A stretch of DNA of 64,000 bases from Dasypus novemcinctus (lineage: Eukaryota > Chordata > Mammalia > Cingulata > Dasypodidae): positions 69,145,147-69,209,146 of the forward strand of contig NC_080694.1 of the NCBI RefSeq assembly GCF_030445035.2, given 5' to 3'. The position numbers were made by a program, and so were the translations under genes. Positions 35,900 to 44,689 of the stretch are shown one piece after another. Within the stretch, counting starts at the first letter, position 1. Every line of letters starts with the position of its first letter. The notes beneath the pieces are model-generated. The model was given only the letters and a program-made list of their open reading frames with translations. It had not been told where the DNA came from and ran no database searches.

Positions 35900-36340
35900 G
35901 TTTTCCTACTTCCTCAGTCCCCCTCACCTCTCAATTCTATTCTTAACACTGCAGCCTGAGTAATCATGTAAGAGAAATCACAACACGTGTCTCCTTTGCA
36001 AAAATGTATTTTAGGTCCCATCTCATTCAGAGAAATCATATCTTCCAACACTCACAAGGCCCCCAAGATCTGGCTGACCTCTACTCATCTCCACGACACT
36101 GCTACAGCCACTCTGGCCTCCTGCTCTTTCCAGAACCACAGGTGGCCCTGCCCATCGCGATGCACTGCCCGGTTCTCTGTCTGGGAAGACCTTCCATGAC
36201 ATCATCATGGATACCCCTTCATGACCTTCCAGCTTCCCTCCAAGGTTCTGGCCTCTATGAGGCCTGCACTGACCACCTGAGTTCCTACAGAACCTTCCCT
36301 CACTCCAAGGACAGTGATTTTAGCTGTTTTTAGTTAACAA
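35900..36340 (-). mobile_element. LINE-2 (L2) 3' fragment
   Basis: The plus strand has the antisense L2 3' pattern: 'actctggcctcctgctcttt', 'gccctgcccatcgc', 'gttctctgtctgggaagacc' and 'ctgcactgaccacctgag'. L2 is an ancient mammalian repeat, consistent with the strong divergence. Confidence 0.65.
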
Positions 36341-36880
36341 ATGTTTTCTAGAAACTAAAAAGGGGAGTCCTACAAAGTCCTCCACAAACACCAGGTGCAG
36401 GAGTGGTCAGTGAGGACCCCACCCCCCCCGCCCCCCAGTGCCTTTCCTAACACAGCTGTGGTCTCCTGGCAGCTATGGCACAACCTCCACTCACTTGACA
36501 CTGAGACCACCAGGACTGACCTCAGAAGTGCTGCTCTCCCCTCCTCCCCTCCACCCACCCTGTGACTACAGCACAATTTCAACTCCCCCAAGACAAGAGC
36601 AATCCAGGCTAAGACCCCATTTCCCACCTGTGGGTCTACACTAGGGTCTGCTCTACAAATCCATGGGCTTGGGCTGCAGCCAGCATTGGGGTCAGTGTAG
36701 CTGGGTAAGGGCAGAGGGGGAGGGCAGGCAGCAGAGAAAGATCAAACCACCAGGAGTTAAATAAAGTAAAAACAGTTGATCCTCCTCAGTGTGAAGTCCA
36801 CATGGACAGAGCCCCGAATGGACACAGGCCTGTCCACCCTCGGCTCCTCACAGCAACATTCAGCACAGCAGACATAAGGT
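36341..36880. other. Spacer downstream of MHC class I
   Basis: It holds a C-rich run near 36,420-36,436 and no coding frame that I trust. It lies just beyond the predicted poly(A) site of the class I gene. Confidence 0.4.
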
Positions 36881-37305
36881 TCTGGAAGTTTCTCTGGACA
36901 ATTTATTTCCACTCTCTAGTTTAAGAATCTTCCTCTCCCTCAATTGATTATTCAATCCCTCCTAGCAGCAAGAATTTGTAAAAGCAAAATCATACCAGGT
37001 TCTTATTTTCAAGGGAAGGAGAAAGGGGCAGCTCAGGGCACCATGAAGTAAGATAGGGTTGTAGGCACTCCACACCCAGCTCTCCTGAGCAGGATGGTCG
37101 GTCAGGGCAGGGAACACAGGTCAGTGTGGGGGACATGGGGAGCAAGGGGCGAGCTACCTCCCCATCCTCCAGTATATAACAGGAATGCAGACACAGATGC
37201 CAGCTGAGGAAGGAAAGTCTTCACACCCAAAGGAAGGGGGTCTTGAAGTCACACAAGGGGCGTGAACAGCTCTGGAATCTCTCCGTCCCCCATGAAGCAG
37301 CTTTG
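36880..37305 (-). other. MHC class I 3' UTR and poly(A) signal
   Basis: From the stop codon at 37,308-37,306 the minus strand runs about 400 bases to an AATAAA at 36,907-36,902 ('ggaaataaattgtccagag'). Length and the 'gtgtgacttcaagaccccc' segment fit class I exon 8. Confidence 0.75.
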
Positions 37306-39524
37306 TCATGCTACAGAAGAAAACAATCAAGAGCACGTTCAGGTCGTCTCTAAATGCTGACGTCATGACCAGACCTCCACAGTCCTCATGTCCACGTCCA
37401 AGGAATTCCTAGGACCCAGGCGTGTTCTCTTGGCCCAACCCTTCTCCCCTTACAGGTCCCCAGGGTCTCACCTCTAGAAGCCTCTAGAGACACATTAAAG
37501 CCCTGGACACTGTCATTGGCTGGAGAGGAACAAACACAGGGTCTGGTCAGAGCGACAGGGAGATGTGAGTCAAGGAGTGACGGGGTGAGCTGCCCTGTGG
37601 GCTCCGTGTACACTCCCCAAAGCCTCAGGTCAGCCTTGACCCTCCACACCACCTCCCTCTCCATCCCCCACTTACAAGCAGCCTGAGCGTAGATCCCTCG
37701 TTTTCCACCTGTGGAAAAACAACTGGTGAGTCCAGGACATGAGGTCCTGAGAACTAGTCCTGGATCCAGGGAAGTTTCCAGAACCATGACTGCAGACCAA
37801 GGACAGGATCAGGAAACACGAGGTGGGGGATGTGTGGGCTGGACCTTCTGCCCTCCTGGAGGTCTGTCCTCAGCAGCCCCTTCCCTCTGACTGCTGGGAA
37901 CAGGGGCCTCCACGTCATCACTGGGGACATTGTCCTACTTCTCTCACAGGTTTATAAAGTAAGTGTAGTGACAGGCCCAGACTGGATGGGCACGTGTGTG
38001 AGGAGGGGCTTCACGGTATCAGGAAGGGGCAGGACACACTGCTCCCCGGGCTGGAAACCCCCCTGGACAAGAAACCTCAGACCCACCCCTCCCCTTGAGA
38101 AGGGGCCCAGACCTCATCCCCTCTTTACCCCATCTCAGGGTGAGGGGCTCGGGCAGCCCCTCGTGCTGCACGTGGCACGTGTATCTCTCTTCCTCCCCAG
38201 AAGGCACTACCACAGCCGCCCACTTCTGGAAGGTTCCGTCCCCCGCAGGCCTGGTCTCCACAAACTCCATGTCCTGGGTTTGGTCCTCCCCGTCCCGCTG
38301 CCAGGTCATCGTGATCTCCGCCGGGTAGTAGCCCAGGGCCCAGCACCTCAGGGTGACCCCACGGTCAGGGGTGGGGTGGAGGGTCACGTGTGTCTTTGGG
38401 GGGTCTTCGAGAAGGACAGAAATTTCAGGAACTTTCCATTTCTCTCCTGGCCATTCTAGCAGCGCTCATGGGACCATCAGGAATGGACAGGACATTTGGG
38501 TTTGGGGCGCCCAGCTCCCCTGTACCTGCGCGCAGCAGCGTCTCATTCCCGCTCTCCAGGTGTCTCTGCAGGTCCTCCACGCACCTGCCCTCCAGGTAGG
38601 CTCTGTAGCGCTCTGTCTCTCCGGCCTCCTCCCACTTGCGCCGGGTGATCTGCGCCGCCGTGTCCGCCGCCGTCCAGGACCGCAGGTCCTCGTTGAGGGC
38701 GAGGTAGTCGGCGCCGTCGTAGGCGTGTTGATAGTACCCGCGGAGGAGGCGCCCGTCGGGGCCCACGTCGCAGCCACATATCAGCTGGAGGGTGTGAGAC
38801 CCTGGCCCCACCGCTGGTTCAGCCCCGCCCAGCTGCCCGCCCACCTGCTTGCCCCGGCCCCGGCGGTGACAGGTCGGGGTGCGTCTAGTGTAAACTCAAA
38901 ACGAAGCCCAGGAAATGTCCCTCCCGCGCTCCCGGGTGGGGGGTCCCGGGTCCGCGGTCTCGGGGTGAGTGGGGAACCGAGACTCTGCGCAGCCCGGCCC
39001 TTCCTGGGGATCCCGGTCGTGCGCGGACCCCGGGCCCCGTGTCGCTCACCGGCCTCGCTCTGGTTGTAGTAACCGCGCAGGGTCCGCAGGTGCACGTGGA
39101 AGGCATGCGCGTTGTCCTTTTGGGTCCGCGTCTCCCGCTCCCAGTACTCGGGCCCCTCCCGCTCCACCCACGGCGCCCGCGGCTCCATCCTCGGATTCTC
39201 CGCGTCGCTGTCGAACCGCACGAACTGCGTGTCGTCCACGTAGCCCACGGCGAGGTAGTGGGGGTCCCCGCGCCCGGGCCGGGACACGGCGGTGCTGAAA
39301 TACCGGAGGGAGTGGGGGCCTGGGGCGGGGGGCGGGGATCACAGGAGAGGACGGGGGTCGGCGTGGAGCAAGAGTGTGCGGAAACGCGGCTTCCGGGTTC
39401 CTGCACCCCCCTGAAGGTCCCCTCGCCCCCTCCCGGGGCAGCCCCCGACCCCGCACTCACCCGCCCGGGTCGGGGTCAGGGCCAGGGCCCCCGAGAGCAG
39501 CAGGAGGAGGGTCCCCGGTGCCAT
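37306..39524 (-). CDS. MHC class I heavy chain lacking the transmembrane exon
   Basis: Peptide-presenting class I alpha chain. Coding exons, all minus: E1 39,524-39,461 (leader), E2 39,319-39,050 (alpha1), E3 38,801-38,526 (alpha2), E4 38,404-38,129 (alpha3), E6 37,708-37,676, E7 37,519-37,472 and E8 from 37,310 with stop TGA at 37,308-37,306. Every intron has GT..AG ends and phase 1 is kept throughout. E1-E4 have no stop or frameshift. Exon 5, which encodes connecting peptide and membrane anchor, is absent. E4 to E6 is in frame, predicting 323 residues with a leader and normal ectodomain but no anchor. Cys pairs 101/164 and 203/259 and the N-glycan site at Asn86 are present. It could be a secreted nonclassical molecule or a pseudogene. 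Locus-level orthology cannot be judged from sequence alone. Confidence 0.9.
37472..37519 (-). other. MHC class I exon 7 (cytoplasmic tail)
   Basis: It is 48 bp, frame '[16 protein letters not shown]', with acceptor 'cctctccag' and donor 'gtgaga'. It keeps the acidic/serine core typical of class I tails. Confidence 0.9.
37676..37708 (-). other. MHC class I exon 6 (cytoplasmic tail)
   Basis: It is 33 bp, frame '[11 protein letters not shown]', with acceptor 'ttccacag' and donor 'gtaagt'. Size and sequence match class I exon 6. Confidence 0.9.
37709..38128 (-). other. Deleted transmembrane exon region (intron 4/5 fusion)
   Basis: Only 420 bp separate E4 from E6. After about 40 bp of intron-4-like sequence, the DNA continues with sequence that I recognise as class I intron 5 ('gtgggtctgaggtttcttgt', then 'aggacagacctccaggaggg' and 'cacctcgtgtttcctgatcc'). 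No hydrophobic exon of about 117 bp exists in any frame. The result is a fused intron with normal ends ('gtaaag' donor, 'tgtttttccacag' acceptor). Confidence 0.85.
38129..38404 (-). other. MHC class I exon 4 (alpha3, Ig-like domain)
   Basis: It is 276 bp. Visible are '[13 protein letters not shown]', 'TWQRDGED', Gln226 and Asp227 in the CD8-contact loop, and '[10 protein letters not shown]'. The acceptor is 'ccttctcgaag', with a weak pyrimidine tract. The donor is 'gtaaag' at 38,128-38,123. Confidence 0.95.
38526..38801 (-). other. MHC class I exon 3 (alpha2 domain)
   Basis: It is 276 bp. Cys101 and Cys164 form the domain disulphide. Thr143, Lys146, Trp147 and Tyr159 are kept. Position 99 is Cys, 167 is Asp and 171 is His, where Tyr, Trp and Tyr are common in classical molecules. 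The donor is GTACAG at 38,525-38,520. Intron 3 that follows is only 121 bp, much shorter than is usual in class I genes. Confidence 0.95.
39050..39319 (-). other. MHC class I exon 2 (alpha1 domain)
   Basis: It is 270 bp and encodes 90 residues. Visible motifs include 'HSLRYF', '[16 protein letters not shown]', 'PRAPW', 'GPEYW' and '[10 protein letters not shown]'. Groove residues Tyr7, Tyr59 and Tyr84 are kept, and NQS at 86-88 is the conserved N-glycan site. Confidence 0.95.
39461..39524 (-). other. MHC class I exon 1 (leader peptide)
   Basis: It is 64 bp. ATG lies at 39,524-39,522, followed by a Leu-rich signal peptide ('[17 protein letters not shown]' start). The donor GTGAGT is at 39,460-39,455. 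The first base of the Gly that begins the mature chain is its last base. Confidence 0.92.
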
Positions 39525-39725
39525 GGCCGGACTCCGGGATCTGGTCGAACCTGAGTCCGGGCGGGTCGGGGCGGGGTTTATATGGGCCGCGGGGACGGCG
39601 ATTGGCTTCTCCAGAACCCGGCCCGCAATGGGAGGCCGCCCTGGGTGTCCTATTGTTGGGGCAGAAGGACCTGACTCGGTTTTGGGAAAAGGAGAATGAA
39701 ACTGCGGGGACCGGGGACTCCCAAC
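39525..39725 (-). promoter_or_regulatory. MHC class I promoter
   Basis: Read away from the ATG, elements lie in the classical order. TATA-like 'catataaac' is at 39,577-39,585, CCAAT (Y box) 'agccaat' at 39,601-39,607, ISRE-like 'cagtttcattctcc' at 39,691-39,704 and a kB-type enhancer A 'gggagtcccc' at 39,713-39,722. This suggests NF-kB and interferon control are preserved. The X1/X2 boxes are not clear. Confidence 0.8.
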
Positions 39726-40040
39726 CTCGGCCTCCGCGACCCACACGCCAGCCTCGGGGCGAGACCCTGCGAGCCGAGACCCGGTCCTGGACGGGCCCGA
39801 CCCCTCGCGTGCACTGAGCACACTGTTACCCCCTGTCATTGTGGCCTGGTCCTGACTCCTCACAGCTTACAAATTACTGAGGATCCCAAGGAAATTTTGG
39901 TGACCTCTACTGGAAATGATCATACTAGAAATCAAAGTAGAATTTAAAATACTAATTCCCGTAGATTTATACTTATACTAAAACTCATTACACGCTGATA
40001 ACTAATTCCAAAAGAAAACAATGTAATAAGAAGATATATA
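39726..40040. other. MHC class I upstream flank, no element recognised
   Basis: It is GC-rich to about 39,830 and AT-rich after that. I see no coding frame. Confidence 0.4.
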
Positions 40041-40285
40041 ATGCTGGACATCATATATCCTGCCATAACCCACTCACTGGACTGGGGGAGAGTGTAAACT
40101 ACAAAGTAAATTTTAATCCATGTGGTGCAACAGTACTCCAAAATGTATTCATTAAATGCAATGAATGTGTTACAATGATGAAAGAGGTTGTTGATGTGGA
40201 AGGAGTGGGGTGGGGTGTCGGGTGTATGGGAACCTCCTATATTTTTTAATGTAACAGTTTTTGTGATCTACATATCTTAAAAAAA
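40041..40285 (+). mobile_element. Retroposon X, short 3' end
   Basis: It starts near 'aatgctggacatcatatatc', runs through 'ccaaaatgtattcattaaat' and 'gatgaaagaggttgttgatg', and ends 'tttttaatgtaacagttttt' plus an A tail. It is strongly 5'-truncated. Confidence 0.7.
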
Positions 40286-40760
40286 AGGCAGAGATAGATG
40301 TGGCTCAAGTGATAGCGCTTCTGCCTACCATATGGGAAGACTTGGGTTCCATCCCTGGCGCCTCCTGGTGAAAAAGAAAAAGAGAAAGTGTGCCCGTGTA
40401 AGTGCCTGCGTGGTAAGCCAGCATCCCGCACAAACGAGTCATACAGCACAATGATGATGCAACAAAAGAGAGACAAGGGGAGAGTCGAGTTGAAGTGCAG
40501 GAGACCAGGAAATGAGGTGGCACAATTGACAGGGAACTTCTCTCCCCATTAGGGTTCTCCAGGATCAAATCCTGGTGAATCCTAGAGGAAAGAAAATGAA
40601 AAGAGAAGACAACACGGGCAGTAAAAACAGCAGTGTGGGAGGAGGGGAAGGGGGGGAAATCAATCAATTAATCTTTCTTTTCCAAAGGCAATTAACTTTA
40701 AAAAAAATTTTAAAAACCCCAAAAAACCCAAAAAACAAAAAAAGAGAAAGGAGTCTTAAA
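40286..40760 (+). mobile_element. tRNA-derived SINE, two-part
   Basis: The A-box region 'gtggctcaagtgatagcgct' and B box 'gggttccatcc' at 40,300-40,360 mark a tRNA-like head. A second tRNA-like unit follows at 40,515-40,585 ('gaggtggcacaattgacagg', 'ggatcaaatcctgg'). The A-rich end is near 40,700-40,745. It may be a dimer or two adjacent copies, and it is older than the DAS copies. Confidence 0.65.
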
Positions 40761-41355
40761 AAGAAGAGTGGATCAATTTACAATTTGGCAAATCTTTTGC
40801 AGCAGTTTCAATAGAGCACCCCTGGACTTTCATATCACATTCTCTCTGTTGTTTGGTTTGAACAAAAATTCAGCCCCAGATATAAATGTTGAAAAAGACA
40901 GGAGTATTTTTAATAGCCTTTTGAGGTGAGTATTGACATTCATCTTCCATAATACAATAAAAGCACATGAGTGTAGTTTCTAAAGGTGAACTGCAGTCTG
41001 AAATCTTATTGTTGAATATTTCATCTTGAGACATTGAAATCCTCAGACCTGTCTCTGCGTATTAAATGAATTTTGTACTAAAGCATGAAGATTTTAAAGT
41101 AGCACAATGGCCCGCTGAGTTATGTAGATCTTCTGGTATGGATACATTTCTTTACATATTTCCAAAAGGTGATACTTGTTACAATGAACACAGATCCCAC
41201 CAGAAAATGTGTGCGTATTGGAAAGCTGTCAAGCTTTGGGTGATGGATAGCAGTTTTCCAAAATTCTAATTTTTCCTTGAGAACTTACACTTTACCATTG
41301 GCTCAGGCAACAGAGATAAAATATTTCAAGTCACATCTCTGATAAAGGATTTCTG
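40761..41355. other. No feature recognised
   Basis: AT-rich single-copy-looking DNA. The short open frame at 41,066-41,269 has no recognisable features. Confidence 0.35.
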
Positions 41356-41589
41356 CCCAGTATACATAAAGAACTCTTAAAACTCAACAAGAAAACAACC
41401 CGATTTTTAAAATGGGCTAACATCTGAACAGACACCTCAGAAAAGAAGATACACAGGTGGCAAATAAATACATATAAAGATGCTCAGCGTCATTGTCATC
41501 AGGGAAGTGCAGATGAAAACATCTATGAGATGCCCCTGCACACACCTGTTAGAATGGCTAAATTAAACTAAACTAAAATAACCTGGTGG

Positions 41590-42265
41590 GTTAGTTTCCT
41601 ATTGCCAGTGGAACAAATTTTCACACATTTGGAGACTTTATTTTATTTATTTCCTTCTCCCCGTTTGCTGTTTGTGCTTGCTGTCTGCTCTCTGTGTCTG
41701 CTTGTTTTGTACTTGTCTTTTTTTTTTTTTTAGGATGCAGTAGGAACTGAAACCAGGACTTCCCATGTGGGAAGGAAGTGTCCAATGGCTTCAGCCACCT
41801 CCACTCTGCATTTGGTGGCTTTAAACAACAGAAATATATGTTCTCACAAGTCTGGAGGTCAGAAATCTAAAATCAACATTCCTGGTTGGAATCAAGGTGT
41901 TGGCTAGGCCTGGCTCCCTCTGGAGGCTCGAGCAGAGAGAGAACCTGTATCTTGCTTCTTCCATTTCTGGTGGCTGCCAGCTCTCCTTAGCTTCTGGCTG
42001 CATGACTCTAAACTTAAGGCCAACATTGTCAAATCTCTGCTCCATCTTCTTGTCACCTTCTCCTCTGGGTGTAGTAAAATCTCCCCCTACTTCCCTTTTA
42101 TGAGATCCATGTGATCACACCTAGGGCCCACGGGGATAATCCTGGCTAATCCCCCATCTCAAGATCAATTACAGATGCAAAGGTCCCTTTTGCCATATAA
42201 GGTAATATTCACAGGTTCCAGGGATTAGGATGTAGAGGTCATTTGTGGGTTGGGAGGGGATTTTC
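41590..42265 (+). mobile_element. MLT1-like MaLR LTR
   Basis: 'gttagtttcctattgccagt', 'ggtggctttaaacaacagaa', 'ctggaggtcagaaatctaaa' and 'aatattcacaggttccaggg' follow the MLT1/MST pattern of mammalian MaLR LTRs. A SINE interrupts it near its start (41,637-41,815). Confidence 0.65.
41637..41815 (-). mobile_element. Old DAS-like SINE in the MLT1 element
   Basis: The T-rich left end and 'ctgtctgctctctgtgtctg' match DAS tails. The right end 'aactgaaaccaggacttccc' is a decayed tRNA-like B box region on the minus strand. Confidence 0.55.
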
Positions 42266-42564
42266 AGTCTGTCACGGGTGGTGACACCTGCACTGGCAAG
42301 GATGTGGATGCCCAGGAACCTGTACTCCCTGCTGGTAGGAAGGCCAAAGGGTGCAGCCACCAAGGAAGGTATTTGTCAGGGTCTTAAAAAGTTGAACGTG
42401 GACTTAAATTACAACCCAGCTATGCCACTCCCACATATTTGCTCATCTAATTTAAAAACTTACATTTATGTAAAACCTGAACAGAAATGCTTATAGTAGC
42501 TTAATTAATAATTCCCCCAATGTGAGGCAACCACATTATCCTCTATATGTGAATGGATAAAACA

Positions 42565-42662
42565 ATGAGTGGCTGGGGAAATGGTGTAGCTCAGTGGTTT
42601 GAACATCCACATCCCATGTATGAGTTTCTGGGTTCAATCCATGGTACCTCGTAAAAAAATTG
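42565..42662 (+). mobile_element. Short tRNA-derived SINE
   Basis: The A box 'gtagctcagtggtttgaaca' and B box 'gggttcaatcc' are well kept, followed by 'cgtaaaaaaat'. It is about 95 bp and sits inside the L1 3' end. It could be misread as a tRNA gene, but cloverleaf pairing is not complete. Confidence 0.65.
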
Positions 42663-42900
42663 GTAGTAATCCATTGAGCCACGGTACACAATACTACTCA
42701 GCCATCAGAAGGAATGAGCTATTAATCTATGCAAGATCATGGATGAATCCTAAATGCATGTTGCTAGTGAAGGAAGCCACTCTGGGAAGGCTCCATGTTG
42801 TCTAGTTCCATCTACATGAAATTCTGGAAAGGAAAGATTATAGATACTGAAAGCAGATCCCTTGTTGCCATGACCTTGGGGATGGGGATGGTTGTTTAGG

Positions 42901-44088
42901 TGAAGCACAAGGCATTTTTAGGGCCCTGACACTACTCTGTATGGTACTGTAGGGTGGATACATGACACTGTCCATGTGTCTAAACCCATAAACCTTACAG
43001 CACAAAGAGTGAACCTTAGGTGTGCAAACTTTAAAAAACCAACCAGGCAATCTTGGAGTCCCAGGATAGCTGCAGACTGTATCAGAAGGATCTAGCTGTA
43101 TTACAGGTACATGACGTGACCTCACTGAAGGAGGTGGGGAAGAGCGGCTGGACTGAGGACCTTTGGAGATGGCTGGAAATTGTAAAAGTCAAGACAAAAG
43201 GAACTATGCATATGCACTGACTGTAGTTGGTAAAGTTCTTTCTCATGGGGTAGGGGTAACAATTCTGAAGTCTCTGTCCATATGCACAAGGGCTGAAAAA
43301 TAAGTAAATATTTTGCATGTTGTAAGAGCCAAATTTCTCACTGAGAAGTGGGAGTTTACAGATTTGCAGAGGGGAAAGCCAGAATGAAATATATGATACT
43401 GGATTAGATTTGGAGGCATGGAATCAACTCATGTTTAGCTTAATGTAGTTTAGGATAAATATAAGTGTATGCATATGTATTATAGATGTGTGGTACACAT
43501 GCATTGGTATACACACACATTTCCTAGTTCCCTCTACTGAGGACTTAGAAGCAATGATGCCCAATAGCAATGAGAAAACCCAGTGCCTAGACCTCAGTTT
43601 CTAGTACCATTATCTCAAAACTGAACCAAGGCTACCTGCAGAAAAGGCTGGATCTAGGTCAGGGAAAGGAAATACTTAAGATGAATCTGGAGCATATGGG
43701 AGTGCCAGAAAGTGAGTATTGTCCAAACATAAAACCGGGGACATGTCAGAAGGACTCAGGAGCCAACTGGAAGGACTCTTTATGACCAAAACTGGAACAC
43801 TTTGAACAAAAAAATGAGTAGCACAGAGTAGGATTAAAGCTGAAAGTACAAAATTAATATCCAGAAGTCTGTAAAGGACTGGATAAATAATTCCATGGGG
43901 CAAGAATAGACAAAGCTCCCAAACATGAGAATTCCCAATGGTTTAGGTAGATGCTGCACCCTCACTGAGTTGAGCACAACTCCTCACCCCTTAAGTGTGG
44001 ACTGCACAGAAGACGTCCTTCCAAAGAGGACAATGGAAGGGGGATGTCAACAGTGACTTCATGCTGGAGAATCTTGGGAAACACTGCC
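42901..44088. other. No gene; probable old repeat debris
   Basis: No long frame. Segments such as 'gatctagctgtattacaggt' look like worn repeat DNA, but I cannot name a family. Confidence 0.35.
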
Positions 44089-44580
44089 TGTATTAGTCAG
44101 CCAAAAGGGTGCTGATGCAAAACACCCAAAATCTGTTGGCTTTTATAAAGAATATTTACTTGGGATAGAAGTTTACGGTTACCAGGCCATAAGCGTGAGT
44201 TGCTTCCCTCACCCAAGTCTGTCGCCACATATTGGGGCAAGATGGCTGCCAACATCTGCTAAGGATTCAGGCTTCTTGGGTTCCTCTCTTCCTGGGGCTC
44301 ATTTCTCTCCAGGCTCAGTTGTCCTGCTCTTCTCACAAGACCAGCTGTAGACTATCAGGTGAACAGGTCTGTGTCTCTCCCTGGGGCATCTGCTGTGCCT
44401 AGGGTACCATCTCTATTCCTCTGTGTCCTTCTCCTGTGTGTGCATATTTCCCTGGCTCCAGCTCAAAACTTTCAACTCTGTCCTTTGCCATGTCTTTTCT
44501 CTGTGAGTCCCCACTCTCCAAGGGGCGGGGACTCAGTGCCCTACTGACATGAATTCATAAACAATGCCAAACAACACCTT
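44089..44580. mobile_element. LTR-like element, family 'Y'
   Basis: It begins 'tgtattagtcagccaaaagg' and shares 'gtgctgatgcaaaacaccc', 'ggcttttataaagaatattt' and 'gtttacggttaccaggccat' with the copies at 29.8 and 61.8 kb. Near the end it has 'ttgccatgtcttttctctgt', also seen at 62.24 kb. Confidence 0.55.
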
Positions 44581-44689
44581 CACCATTTTTTTGTAGATGG
44601 AAAACCATTCTAAGATCAAGAGTTTACTTTTTAGAAAACAGCTCTCTGAAAATGATTGAAATTAGATAAAAAGTACTTTCTCCTCTCCA

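Larger units (their letters stand above)
38500..39620. promoter_or_regulatory. CpG-rich island over MHC class I exons 1-3
   Basis: It is dense in CG dinucleotides and very GC-rich compared with both flanks. This is usual for the 5' half of class I genes and argues against long silencing by methylation. Confidence 0.7.
41356..42900 (+). mobile_element. L1 3' end, interrupted
   Basis: L1 plus-strand segments are 41,356-41,585 ('aaaactcaacaagaaaacaa', 'ggcaaataaatacatataaa', 'catcagggaagtgcagatga') and 42,270-42,900 ('ggcaaggatgtggatgccca', 'acaatactactcagccatca'). They are separated by an MLT1-like LTR and hold two SINE insertions. Frames are decayed. Confidence 0.7.

Noticed and set aside
34162-36640. 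Short plus frames downstream of the class I gene as host exons
   Set aside because: No splice-flanked conserved segment or known domain is visible, and one of the intervals overlaps an L2 repeat.
37709-38128. Hidden transmembrane exon 5 in the intron before exon 6
   Set aside because: I read all minus-strand frames. There is no run of about 20 hydrophobic residues with splice sites, and the sequence aligns in order with intron 5 landmarks.
38353-39069. 238-codon plus-strand open frame over the class I gene, with other long frames on both strands nearby
   Set aside because: It is antisense to MHC exons 2-4 in very GC-rich DNA where stop codons are rare. The translation is Pro/Arg/Ala-rich with no domain, while the minus-strand exons match the class I family.
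42565-42662. Possible tRNA gene (also at 7.5, 10.7, 40.3 and 47.3 kb)
   Set aside because: The A and B boxes are those of tRNA-derived SINEs. Arms do not pair fully, A-rich tails follow, and several have target duplications.
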